A stretch of 55,798 nt of DNA from contig NZ_VFEV01000043.1 in NCBI RefSeq assembly GCF_007858275.1, positions 1 through 55,798 of the forward strand, written 5' to 3'. How positions within the stretch are numbered: position 1 is the stretch's first letter; every line of letters starts with the position of its first letter. The notes under the pieces were generated by a model that worked only from the letters and a program-made list of their open reading frames with translations, had not been told where the DNA came from and made no database searches. The stretch is from Pseudomonas proteolytica. GTDB lineage: Bacteria > Pseudomonadota > Gammaproteobacteria > Pseudomonadales > Pseudomonadaceae. A program made the translations under genes and the position numbers. This document shows positions 6,982 to 14,077 of the stretch, one piece after another.

Positions 6982-7740
6982 TCAAGCAGCGCGGAGCGCC
7001 GAAGTTAACTGCGCTGGCGAGGTGTAGATCAGAACGGATGCGCATTCAGCTAGAGCGGCAGAGGCCTTGGCAATTTCATTCGCAGCCGCTTCCTCAAAAA
7101 TCACCGTCCGACGAATGCCAGGTATCGCATTCTTGATGTCGATCATTTTTCCAAGCGCCTGGTACACAGAGGGCCAGTAAGGAGTGCCGCCTACCGCGCT
7201 GATAGTTTGCACCACTTGAATCTCAGCCTTGTCGACGTCAATGGCAAACGGAAATTTCAGCTGGTGCCCGCTGGCTCCTGTAATTGAGTAATTACGCTTC
7301 ACCTTGCCAGGGAAGGTCTTTCTCAAGGCGGCGGAGATAAGGCTCTCGAATCTGGACTCTCCACTCGCTTCCCATTGCCCGCAATGGTGGCTTATAGCGG
7401 TGGCAGCATCGATTATCTGCGTTAGATAAAACGGTGCCTCGGCTTGATCGCAGGCAACGAAAATCTCACCATCATCAGAAAGCTGGACATGATTTTCCAT
7501 AGCTATCGCTGCCAGCTTTCTGCCGCGCGCGGCCGTTGGCTGGATGCCGACAGTCATCGCGTGGAAAAGGGTGTCTGCGTTATCCGAGATTCGGACCCTG
7601 CCGCGACCTATGTCTTGGACGTAGGCACCGATCAAGTTGCCGTCGTACGGGACGGAGACATGGCTTTCCATGTAAATAACGCTTTCGCTTACCGGGATAC
7701 AGGTTAGAGCGAGTGCGCTTCCAAGGTCTGCGCAGTTCAT
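6982..7740 (-). CDS. DUF1828/DUF1829-like protein of the cI-linked cassette, 252 aa
   Basis: The N-terminal region (about 20-95) has the layout I associate with DUF1828: VPYDGNLIGAYVQDIGRGRVRI, then SDNADTLFHAMTVGI, RGRKLAAIA and VQLSDDGEI. The C-terminal half (about 130-250) contains FPFAIDVDKAEIQVV and a final block like DUF1829 (VYQALGKMIDIKNAIPGIRRTVIFE). Biochemical function of these domains is not established to my knowledge. The ATG overlaps the stop of the 172-aa partner by 4 nt, so the two are translationally coupled and probably work together. The family assignment is from memory of domain patterns. Confidence 0.65.
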   Translation of the reverse strand: MNCADLGSALALTCIPVSESVIYMESHVSVPYDGNLIGAYVQDIGRGRVRISDNADTLFHAMTVGIQPTAARGRKLAAIAMENHVQLSDDGEIFVACDQAEAPFYLTQIIDAATAISHHCGQWEASGESRFESLISAALRKTFPGKVKRNYSITGASGHQLKFPFAIDVDKAEIQVVQTISAVGGTPYWPSVYQALGKMIDIKNAIPGIRRTVIFEEAAANEIAKASAALAECASVLIYTSPAQLTSALRAA

Positions 7741-8255
7741 ATCAGCCTCAATTGGCCGTCATGGCCTATCTCATCAGGTAAATTCAGTTTTGGTGCGCCT
7801 GTGATATTGGCACGCATCAGAAACAGCTGCCATAGCTGTTCAGCGGATTCTCTGGGAATGGGCTCAGCGTACCCATAGGACGCCTCAAGCACTGGGATGT
7901 GCATGTGTGGATGGCCTATGGTTTGCTGGTAGTAGGCGAGACCTTTTCCGACCTTGTTTCGATGGCGAGTGAAGCCACCTTCGTCGACGGCGAATGAGCG
8001 GCTGCTTTTCACAAAGAACCCGAAGTAAAGGTGCTCGGGTACGCCATCAACCTTGCCAGCCTTATACTCAAGCTGGACGAAAAGACCCTCCAGGGTTCGC
8101 TCGCCTACCATGAGCGTTGCACGATACTTGTGCGTCGATGGCCACTTATGAACGCTGGTCATGACCCAATCAATTCGGTCCCCGCCAAACCATCGTTTCT
8201 GAGTATTGATGCCCTTCATAGCCTCTTCATAAGGTATGAGATTCTTAGAAACCAT
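7737..8255 (-). CDS. Unknown protein coupled to the DUF1828-like gene, 172 aa
   Basis: Starts MVSKNLIPYEEAMKGINTQK at the ATG at 8255 (GAGGAG upstream); a GTG at 8273 is possible. A beta-rich first half (WVMTSVHKW...KYRATLMV...LFVQLEYKA) is followed by a His-rich segment, FTRHRNKVG then GHPHMHIPV (about residues 105-130), and a helical C-terminus. The HxH arrangement suggests a metal or nucleotide site, but that is inference. The general layout reminds me of DUF6978-type neighbours of DUF1828 genes; this is a recollection, not a test. Its stop overlaps the next gene (ATGA). Confidence 0.6.
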   Translation of the reverse strand: MVSKNLIPYEEAMKGINTQKRWFGGDRIDWVMTSVHKWPSTHKYRATLMVGERTLEGLFVQLEYKAGKVDGVPEHLYFGFFVKSSRSFAVDEGGFTRHRNKVGKGLAYYQQTIGHPHMHIPVLEASYGYAEPIPRESAEQLWQLFLMRANITGAPKLNLPDEIGHDGQLRLI

Positions 8256-8309
8256 CCTGGTACTACTCCTCACCCTTATTAATGCAGCTTACAATTCCCG
8301 CCGCGCTAC

Positions 8310-8549
8310 CTACTCAGCCCGTTCCCGCACGATCCGGCCATCCCGCACCTCATCCGCATACCCGGCGAGCTTGTCCTCGGCGGACTGCATCACCCGGCAG
8401 ATCTTCAGCACGGCCTGGGCGTCTGCCTCATTTCCGGCCAGGCTCAATCGCTCAGCGATTCGCATCAGTTCGACAGCGGACCACTTGAGGTCCGAGGCGA
8501 TGCCCTGGAGGTCGCGCTTTAGGTCTTGATTAGGTTTGGTTAGGGTCAT
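8310..8549 (-). CDS. Phage hypothetical protein, paralogue of the 8874 gene, 79 aa
   Basis: Begins MTLTKPNQDLKRDLQGIASD and is entirely helical. The first 35 residues align with the 66-aa product of 8874-9074 (shared pattern M-LTKP-Q-L-R-L, then a helix ending near MRIAERL/LRITNDC), so the two genes look like a tandem duplication flanking the HTH gene. The ATG is preceded by GAGG and lies inside the 3' end of that HTH gene, so translation is coupled. Function unknown. Confidence 0.6.
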   Translation of the reverse strand: MTLTKPNQDLKRDLQGIASDLKWSAVELMRIAERLSLAGNEADAQAVLKICRVMQSAEDKLAGYADEVRDGRIVRERAE

Positions 8550-8820
8550 GCTTTAACCTCAGATCTTCTGCGAGCCTCTGACTGAACCGCTCCACAGGAA
8601 TGCCGGTAAGCTTAAGAACCGCTTGAGCAACCTCAATGTCTAGAGCCTTAGTACCTAGAAAATAATTATTAATGGTCGAAGTGGATACCCCTATCTCGCT
8701 CGCTATGGCGCTCCGAGCTAGACGATCCGCCTTTTGCCTGCTTGCGTTATAAGCGGCAATCGCTCTGCGAAGGGCTAGGCACTCGTCTTCTTCCCATATC
8801 CACAAGCCATGATTACGCAT
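8530..8820 (-). CDS. Small helix-turn-helix (Cro/C1-type) DNA-binding protein, 96 aa
   Basis: A helix-turn-helix is visible at about residues 35-60 (ARSAIASEIGVSTSTINNYFLG), with the usual SxSTINN recognition helix. It is followed by VAQAVLKLTGIPVERFSQRL. The N-terminus (MRNHGLWIWEEDECLALRRA) is extra. It lies in the leftward block downstream of cI and just upstream of the DUF1828-like cassette, so it may regulate that cassette or modulate phage promoters. Its 3' end overlaps the next gene by 20 nt. Confidence 0.7.
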   Translation of the reverse strand: MRNHGLWIWEEDECLALRRAIAAYNASRQKADRLARSAIASEIGVSTSTINNYFLGTKALDIEVAQAVLKLTGIPVERFSQRLAEDLRLKHDPNQT

Positions 8821-8873
8821 AAATTCTCGCTCAAGTGCGCAATGCCATTCTGGCTAGGTAGGTCGCACAACCT

Positions 8874-9074
8874 TCACGCCTTCACCGCATCCGCAAGCGC
8901 CGCCGCCCGATCCGCATGCTTGTAGAGTTTCGCAATCAGCATAAGGGCAGCTGTCGCATCGACATCTCGGCAGTCATTAGTGATTCTCAGCACTTCGTCT
9001 GCGGCCTGCTCGATATCAAGCGCTAGGGTCTTGAGTTCGCGGCTTAGCTCTTGGTCGGGCTTGGTGAGGGGCAT
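8874..9074 (-). CDS. Phage hypothetical protein, paralogue of the 8310 gene, 66 aa
   Basis: Starts MPLTKPDQELSRELKTLALD after a strong GGAGG. It is wholly helical and similar to the N-terminal half of the 79-aa protein at 8310-8549. The second half has diverged (ATAALMLIAKLYKHADRAAA versus AQAVLKICRVMQSAEDKLAG, still the same helical pattern). The pair brackets a helix-turn-helix gene. No function assigned. Confidence 0.6.
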   Translation of the reverse strand: MPLTKPDQELSRELKTLALDIEQAADEVLRITNDCRDVDATAALMLIAKLYKHADRAAALADAVKA

Positions 9075-9103
9075 GGGGCCTCCGGCAGAACTCTGTGCAA
9101 TTT

Positions 9104-9547
9104 TTATCCGGCTTTAGCTTTGCAAAGTCGCATCGCCACGTTTTGAGCGCCGCCAAGCCTTTCAACAATTGACTCCCAGGACTTGCTGCTGGCAACGGAG
9201 AGAGCCGCCGCGTGCTTTCCTGTGCTACGGGATTCAACTGCCTCACGGATAGTCAGTAGAAAGCGCAAGAAGTCGCCGCCACTTACTGGGATCTGACCAA
9301 TTTCGGAGGCCATCGTCGCCTCGTATTCGAAAAGGCCGGATAGCCTTGTGCACGGCACCCAAATGCCCTGCCAGGACCTTTCGATAATCTTCGGCGGGGG
9401 CTGCGTGCGATCCCAGTGAGTATCGTTATGGTGCTGCAATATCCTAAGTGGCGTCCTTAGCTGCATAGTTGCGCAGAATTTGAAGTGCTGGATCAGTTCT
9501 GCATCATCCCACTGCGGCACTTCGCTCTTGTGCGTCATCCGTGGCAT
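9104..9547 (-). CDS. Protein of unknown function immediately downstream of cI, 147 aa
   Basis: Begins MPRMTHKSEVPQWDDAELIQ 12 nt after the repressor stop, so it is probably co-transcribed with cI from the maintenance promoter and made in the lysogen. Sequence features are weak: a Trp-containing central region (HWDRTQPPPKIIERSWQGIW) and a helical C-terminal half (GGDFLRFLLTIREAVESRSTG). It holds the position of lambda rexA but shows no similarity I can see. Start could also be the ATG at 9538. Confidence 0.6.
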   Translation of the reverse strand: MPRMTHKSEVPQWDDAELIQHFKFCATMQLRTPLRILQHHNDTHWDRTQPPPKIIERSWQGIWVPCTRLSGLFEYEATMASEIGQIPVSGGDFLRFLLTIREAVESRSTGKHAAALSVASSKSWESIVERLGGAQNVAMRLCKAKAG

Positions 9548-9559
9548 TTTGGTAATCGC

Positions 9560-10291
9560 CTAAAGCTTCCGGGCATTCCAGACAAGCAGAACACGGGCCT
9601 GGATATGCACTTTGGCGAGCATATCCCCCTCGATCATGATTGCTGGGTACACGGGGTTATCTGAAATCATGCGCAGGGAGCCGCCTGTCAGGCGCTGAAG
9701 CCGCTTAATGAAAAGCTCGCCCTCCAGCGTGAAGACATAGATCGCATCGGTTCGGATCTCGGTTATGCCGCGATCTACCAGCAGGGCGTCGCCATTACGG
9801 AAAGTGCCCTCCATGCTGTCACCATCGCCATCGATGATGGCCAGGTTCTCTAGCTTGGAATACGACAAGCCCTGAGTCTTCAGCCAGTCGAGATGAACGG
9901 TAATATCCCTGATCACTTCGATGTGATCGGGCGGCACTCTTCCCGGCCCCATTGAGCCGGCCACGTCCAGCTGAGGGATCGTGATGAAGCTGGAATCTTG
10001 CGATTTTCGGCGAGACTCAATCAGCACGACATTGCTCTCCTTGCTTGCAGGCTGCGCTCCACCATCCACCCCCTTACGCATCGGCCCCTTTCCAGTAGCC
10101 AGCCACATCGGCATCACCTTCAGATAGTCGGCAGCGATCAAAAGATTCTGCCCCTCAATCGTCTTTGTTTTCCCTGAGATCCAGTCGTTTACAGACGGCG
10201 CGCGAATGCCACAAGCGCGAGCCAGGGCGGCCTGCGTAACTTTTGGCGGGCCGGCCATCACCAGTTTTAACCGTTCTTGAAGTGTCCTCAT
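9560..10291 (-). CDS. cI: CI-like repressor with S24/LexA peptidase domain
   Basis: This 243-residue protein has an N-terminal helix-turn-helix (about 18-40: TQAALARACGIRAPSVNDWI) and a C-terminal S24 peptidase domain. Visible catalytic residues are Ser159 in GDSMEG and Lys196 in ELFIKRL. The predicted self-cleavage bond is Ala111-Gly112 (DVAGSMG). RecA-stimulated self-cleavage would induce the prophage. It is divergent from cro, with operators between them. The ATG at 10291 abuts an operator-like palindrome and has no good Shine-Dalgarno, consistent with weak or near-leaderless expression from the maintenance promoter. Confidence 0.93.
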   Translation of the reverse strand: MRTLQERLKLVMAGPPKVTQAALARACGIRAPSVNDWISGKTKTIEGQNLLIAADYLKVMPMWLATGKGPMRKGVDGGAQPASKESNVVLIESRRKSQDSSFITIPQLDVAGSMGPGRVPPDHIEVIRDITVHLDWLKTQGLSYSKLENLAIIDGDGDSMEGTFRNGDALLVDRGITEIRTDAIYVFTLEGELFIKRLQRLTGGSLRMISDNPVYPAIMIEGDMLAKVHIQARVLLVWNARKL

Positions 10292-10357
10292 TAGGGGAGC
10301 CTAACACCAGGCATCTAAGGTATTCCTATTGACCTAAATAAAAGGTATGCCTAATAT
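10291..10357. promoter_or_regulatory. OR operators with pR promoter and candidate pRM
   Basis: pR on the plus strand is TTGACC (10329-10334), 17 bp, TAATAT (10352-10357). Palindromes of the TTAGG-N4-CCTAA type lie over the -10 (AGGTATGCCTAA, about 10343-10354), over the -35 (TAAGGTATTCCTAT, 10316-10329) and at the cI start (TTAGGGGAGCCTAA, 10291-10304). On the minus strand a weaker TTATTT-17-TTAGAT pair between them could be pRM, giving a very short cI leader. The sites match those at pL. Confidence 0.82.
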
Positions 10358-10390
10358 CCGTACCTATGCGAATAGCCGGAGAAATCAGGC

Positions 10391-10585
10391 ATGAACCCAA
10401 ATGAAATTATTGACGCTCTCGGTGGCACTTTCCGTGTCGCCGAGTTGTGTGAAGTGCGACCTCCATCAGTAAGCGATTGGAGGAAATACGGCATCCCAAG
10501 GGCTCGGATGATGTTTCTGCGCATCGCCAGGCCAGACGTGTTCAAGGAACTGGACGCCCAAGGCGCCAAGAAAACCGCCGCCTGA
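10391..10585 (+). CDS. cro: Cro-like repressor, 64 aa
   Basis: The protein MNPNEIIDALGGTFRVAELC has a helix-turn-helix at about 14-35 (VAELCEVRPPSVSDWRKYG) like Cro/YdaS-type phage regulators. It is the first gene from pR, divergent from cI, about 30 nt after the promoter. It should bind the same operators and favour lytic growth. Length is normal for Cro. Confidence 0.85.
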   Translation: MNPNEIIDALGGTFRVAELCEVRPPSVSDWRKYGIPRARMMFLRIARPDVFKELDAQGAKKTAA

Positions 10586-10667
10586 CATCCCCGTCCGCCG
10601 TTCCATTGAGCAAATGATCGCCTCTGCACCTGCAGGGCGCCACGTAAAGAATTTCGAGGTTTTAGGC

Positions 10668-11090
10668 ATGCAGGATTTTTTGAGGGCTTGCGACACCGCC
10701 GTAGAAGAGGCGAACACCAAGAATCTCGCCACGTTGATGAGTATGCCTCCTGTGAGCCTGCTTCAGCGTGCCAACGCGAATTACGACAACGCCTGGTTCA
10801 ACGTAAAGCACCTGTATGCCTTGCTGCTGCATACGGATGACATGCGCCCCTTGGCTGCACTGGCTGGCGAGTTTGGTTATTCGATCATGAAGACGGATCA
10901 GCCTAAGGCTATCGACATTCATGACGCACTGGGGCGCGCAACCCTGGAGTTTGCAGAAGTCACCGTCGAGACGCATGCGGCGATGGCTGATGGTCGAGTA
11001 GACCAGGTTGATCGCGCCCGGATTCTTCGCGAGATCGATCATGCCGAGAGCGCCCTGGCGCAGTTGAAAGCCTCGGTGAAGGTGGCCTGA
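10668..11090 (+). CDS. CII-like phage regulatory protein (CP76-type), 140 aa
   Basis: Starts MQDFLRACDTAVEEANTKNL at the ATG at 10668 (GAGG 8 nt upstream; the in-frame codon at 10614 lacks a ribosome site). The segment RPLAALAGEFGYSIMKTD (about 62-80) resembles the CII/CP76 family of phage regulators, which is also a pattern of this genetic position directly after cro. A long C-terminal helix follows. Assignment is moderate. The stop overlaps the next ATG (ATGA). Confidence 0.6.
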   Translation: MQDFLRACDTAVEEANTKNLATLMSMPPVSLLQRANANYDNAWFNVKHLYALLLHTDDMRPLAALAGEFGYSIMKTDQPKAIDIHDALGRATLEFAEVTVETHAAMADGRVDQVDRARILREIDHAESALAQLKASVKVA

Positions 11091-11350
11091 TGTTTCGCCC
11101 GCACCCTGCGCGTCATATCAATCAGGTTCTCGATGAGGCCTTGGAAAAACTCGCTGACTCAGTGCCGGTGGAGGCGGGCACCCGTGAGTTTCATCAATTC
11201 GCAGCAGAGAAGGCTGCGCTACTGGTTCGGCTTTCCTACAGCGATCCAGCCAAGAAAAAAGCCCGCAACGACTGCATGAGTCATTTGCGGGCTTCTTTGT
11301 CTCGTTCGGCTGCAACCGAAGCGAGCATTTCAAATATCAGGACGCATTAA
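11090..11350 (+). CDS. Small phage protein containing an intragenic hairpin, 86 aa
   Basis: Begins MFRPHPARHINQVLDEALEK, helical and basic, coupled to the upstream gene by an ATGA overlap and ending 2 nt before the ATG of the O-like gene. Its coding sequence contains a perfect 10-bp hairpin followed by a T-rich stretch (11259-11300). No function recognised; the DNA may matter as much as the protein. Confidence 0.6.
   Translation: MFRPHPARHINQVLDEALEKLADSVPVEAGTREFHQFAAEKAALLVRLSYSDPAKKKARNDCMSHLRASLSRSAATEASISNIRTH
11259..11300 (+). terminator. Intragenic terminator-like hairpin before the replication genes
   Basis: AAGCCCGCAA (11259-11268) and TTGCGGGCTT (11285-11294) pair perfectly, with an inner GACT/AGTC stem, followed by CTTTGT. 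It sits between cro/cII-like genes and the O/DnaB genes, the same position as lambda tR1. It could attenuate transcription until antitermination. The T-run is short, so strength is uncertain. Confidence 0.5.
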
Positions 11351-11352
11351 GT

Positions 11353-12177
11353 ATGAGCAATGTCATCCCACTTCGCAATACCGGGGGATTTACCCGGATG
11401 GACAACGACCTGTACGAAGCCTTGATAGGTGCAGACCTGTCAGGCCGTGAGCTGCGTGTCGCCCTGGCGATCCACAGGCTCACCAGCGGCTACAACAAGG
11501 AAGCGGTGAAGGTAGCGGCCCTCTACATCGCCAAGATGATGTACAGCGACGAAGACAAGGCTGTGTCTGAGCGCGCAAACGTATCTCGGGCCATCAACTC
11601 CCTGATTCGCCAGCGGGTTTTGTTTCGTAATGGTGGAAGCCGTGATCCGATCACTTTCCTACCCGTCAACGAATGGAAAATTGACCATAAATCCATTGTG
11701 TTGAAATCTACACACTGTGTAGAAAAGACACCTGCCACTGTGTCGAAAATTACACACATAAAAGACATAAATACAAATCTAACTGCTAACGCAGTTGTCG
11801 CCGCTGACGCTTCGACCGGCGAGGATTTGGAATCTGAACCGGAACAGCAGGGCACCCCAGAACCTGATCAGCCTCCTGCAGCCAAGGTTGATCGAATCCC
11901 ATACGGACGCATCGCTGAGATCTACAACACCGTATGCGGCGAGAAGCTGCCGAAGTGCCTGAAGCTCTCGAACAAACGCAAGAACCTGATCAAGGGCTGC
12001 TGGAACCTGGAGATCAACGGCGTTCATCCCTTCCGCAAGGGTGAGTTCTGGACTGCGTACTTCACCGATTGCCTGACCAACAAGCACTGGATCGGCGAGA
12101 ACGACCGTGGCTGGACTGCTGATATTGAGTTTCTGACCCGCCAGGACAAGGTCCTGAAAGTGTTGGAGGCCCTATGA
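11353..12177 (+). CDS. O: Phage replication protein O (helix-turn-helix origin binder)
   Basis: This 274-residue protein begins MSNVIPLRNTGGFTRMDNDL. The region 15-110 matches the phage replication O N-terminal domain layout (NDLYEALIGADLSGRELRVALAIHR...ANVSRAINSLIRQRVLFR), a winged helix that binds the origin. An AT-rich, low-complexity linker (about 120-175, DNA 11690-11800) may contain the iteron/origin, as the lambda origin lies within O. The C-terminal domain presumably recruits the DnaB-like helicase encoded next, which overlaps by 4 nt. Confidence 0.85.
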   Translation: MSNVIPLRNTGGFTRMDNDLYEALIGADLSGRELRVALAIHRLTSGYNKEAVKVAALYIAKMMYSDEDKAVSERANVSRAINSLIRQRVLFRNGGSRDPITFLPVNEWKIDHKSIVLKSTHCVEKTPATVSKITHIKDINTNLTANAVVAADASTGEDLESEPEQQGTPEPDQPPAAKVDRIPYGRIAEIYNTVCGEKLPKCLKLSNKRKNLIKGCWNLEINGVHPFRKGEFWTAYFTDCLTNKHWIGENDRGWTADIEFLTRQDKVLKVLEAL

Positions 12178-13574
12178 TTACTGACCGTCCACTGGTTGCG
12201 ATGGAAGCGGAGTACGGCGTTGTCGGCTCCCTGTTCATCAAGCCAGACCTGATTGAAACGATCGGCGCCATGGTTAGCCCGACCGACTTCTACGACCAAG
12301 ACGTTGCTGAGATTTACACGCTGATCCTTGCCGCCCGTTCCGCTGGCCGCCCTGCAGACCCTGTTTCGATTGCTGACATTCGCCACGAACTGTCCAGCGG
12401 CGAACTGACCATGATTCGGGCCTCCGAGATCTATAACGGTGTGCCAAGCGCCGCGAACGGTCTTGAATACGCCCGAATCGTGGTAGAGCGATCCAAGGCC
12501 CGCAAGGTCGCGGAGATCGGTCAAGCCATCATCGACATGGCGAGCCACGCACGACCATTGGCCGGGATCATCGCCGACGCTCAAGAGGCCGTCCTGGCCC
12601 TGAACAGCGAAGACGACGAGCCGGATGTGATCAGCCTACGTGAAGCGCTCGGCCCGGTCGTTGACGAAATGGACGCTCGCTTCAATGGCGAGGGCATCAA
12701 CGGACACGCCACGGGGTTGAAGGATCTGGACGAGTTGGTCCAAGGCCTGCGCGGCTCACACGTCATCATCATCGCTGGGCGTCCGGGCACTGGTAAAACC
12801 ACGCTGGGCCTGGGTATCGCCGAAAACCTGACTATCCGAGAAAGCAAGTCAGCGCTGGTGTTCTCGCTCGAAATGTCTGCCAAGGAGCTTTCCAAGCGCA
12901 GCCTGGCGTCTTCTTCGGCGGTAACGCTTGGCAGCATCGACACCGGCCAGGCCATGGGCAACGGCGAATCGATCACGCGCATTACCGGCGCCGTGAGCCG
13001 CATGCACTCTGCCGATCTGCGCATCTGTCAGAAGGGCGGGCTGCCACTGAGCCGCATCCGCAACATCGCCCGGTTTCAGCACCGCGCAAAGCCGCTGGAC
13101 TTGATCGTCATCGACTACATCGGCCTGATCGCACCAGAGGCTAGCTCTCGCCAGCAGAACCGGAACCTGGAGCTGGGCGCCATCAGTCGGGGCATCAAGG
13201 CAATGGCCAAGGAACTGGACATCCCGATCATCGTCCTGGCCCAGCTCAATCGCAGCATCGAGACGCGCTCGACCAAGAAGCCGCAAATGTCCGACCTGCG
13301 CGACTCCGGCGAGATTGAGCAGGACGCCGACATCATCATGATCGCCCACCGCGACGCTGATTCAGACCTTGGGCGCAGCGGCGTAACCGAGATCGACGTG
13401 GTGAAGCACCGTCATGCAGCAGTCGGCCACTGCCTGCTGCAGCACCAGGGCGAGTATGCACGGTTCGTGAATTACGCCGGGCAACGTGAGCAGCAGCAAG
13501 AGGCCGCCGCGCCAGCGCCCCGCAAGTCCTCCAAATCCCTTCTGAACGACTTTAACCCACGGGGTGGTTTCTGA
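12174..13574 (+). CDS. dnaB: DnaB-like replicative helicase
   Basis: 466 residues with the DnaB N-terminal domain (AEYGVVGSLF..., about 10-105) and the RecA-like helicase domain. Walker A is GRPGTGKTT at about 202-210, Walker B is LIVIDYIGLI near 309-318, and SDLRDSGEIEQDADIIMI (about 370-390) is the conserved DnaB motif 4. This phage carries its own helicase rather than a loader like lambda P. It overlaps the O gene and the following gene by 4 and 1 nt. Confidence 0.95.
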   Translation: MITDRPLVAMEAEYGVVGSLFIKPDLIETIGAMVSPTDFYDQDVAEIYTLILAARSAGRPADPVSIADIRHELSSGELTMIRASEIYNGVPSAANGLEYARIVVERSKARKVAEIGQAIIDMASHARPLAGIIADAQEAVLALNSEDDEPDVISLREALGPVVDEMDARFNGEGINGHATGLKDLDELVQGLRGSHVIIIAGRPGTGKTTLGLGIAENLTIRESKSALVFSLEMSAKELSKRSLASSSAVTLGSIDTGQAMGNGESITRITGAVSRMHSADLRICQKGGLPLSRIRNIARFQHRAKPLDLIVIDYIGLIAPEASSRQQNRNLELGAISRGIKAMAKELDIPIIVLAQLNRSIETRSTKKPQMSDLRDSGEIEQDADIIMIAHRDADSDLGRSGVTEIDVVKHRHAAVGHCLLQHQGEYARFVNYAGQREQQQEAAAPAPRKSSKSLLNDFNPRGGF

Positions 13575-14077
13575 TGAACGAATCCAGACAGCAACAGATT
13601 CTCGCCGGTCAGTCCTCAATCGCTCAGAAGGTTTTCACCCTCGTTCCCATCCAGGCGGCTTGGAGCAATCACGAAATCCACGGTGCCGCCCTCACAGCCA
13701 AGGCCACCGGCGCATCGCCCTACGCCATCCGCCGCGCCTTGGGCGAACTCAAGGAAGCCGGTCTGATCCGTGAGCCGGTTGGTGGCAAGTTTCAGCGTGA
13801 CGCAGCGACCCCCAAAAAAATCAAGGAGCAAGCCGTGACCCAGGTAGCCAAACAAGCCGTTGTTTCGATCAAGAAGCCCGAAGGTGCCCTGGATGTTCTG
13901 GCCAGCCTTTCCGGTGAGGTTGTGAGCCTGGCTGATGATTTCAGCAGGCGCATGAAGGCGCTCGCCAGTCGCATCGAAGAGGTGGCGCTGTCCGTGGAGG
14001 TTGAGCGCGAAACCAACGCAGCGGCCGTGGGCAAGCTGAAACAGCTGCAGGAACTGCTGAAGGGGATCTCGCAATGA
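13574..14077 (+). CDS. Winged-helix and coiled-coil phage protein, 167 aa
   Basis: Starts MNESRQQQILAGQSSIAQKV. Residues 20-75 look like a winged helix (LTAKATGASPYAIRRALGELKEAGLIREP), and the C-terminal part (about 110-165) is a coiled coil (IEEVALSVEVERETNAAAVGK). It is in the replication block directly after DnaB, so a DNA-binding accessory role is plausible. The exact family is not recognised. It overlaps the next gene by 4 nt. Confidence 0.65.
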   Translation: MNESRQQQILAGQSSIAQKVFTLVPIQAAWSNHEIHGAALTAKATGASPYAIRRALGELKEAGLIREPVGGKFQRDAATPKKIKEQAVTQVAKQAVVSIKKPEGALDVLASLSGEVVSLADDFSRRMKALASRIEEVALSVEVERETNAAAVGKLKQLQELLKGISQ

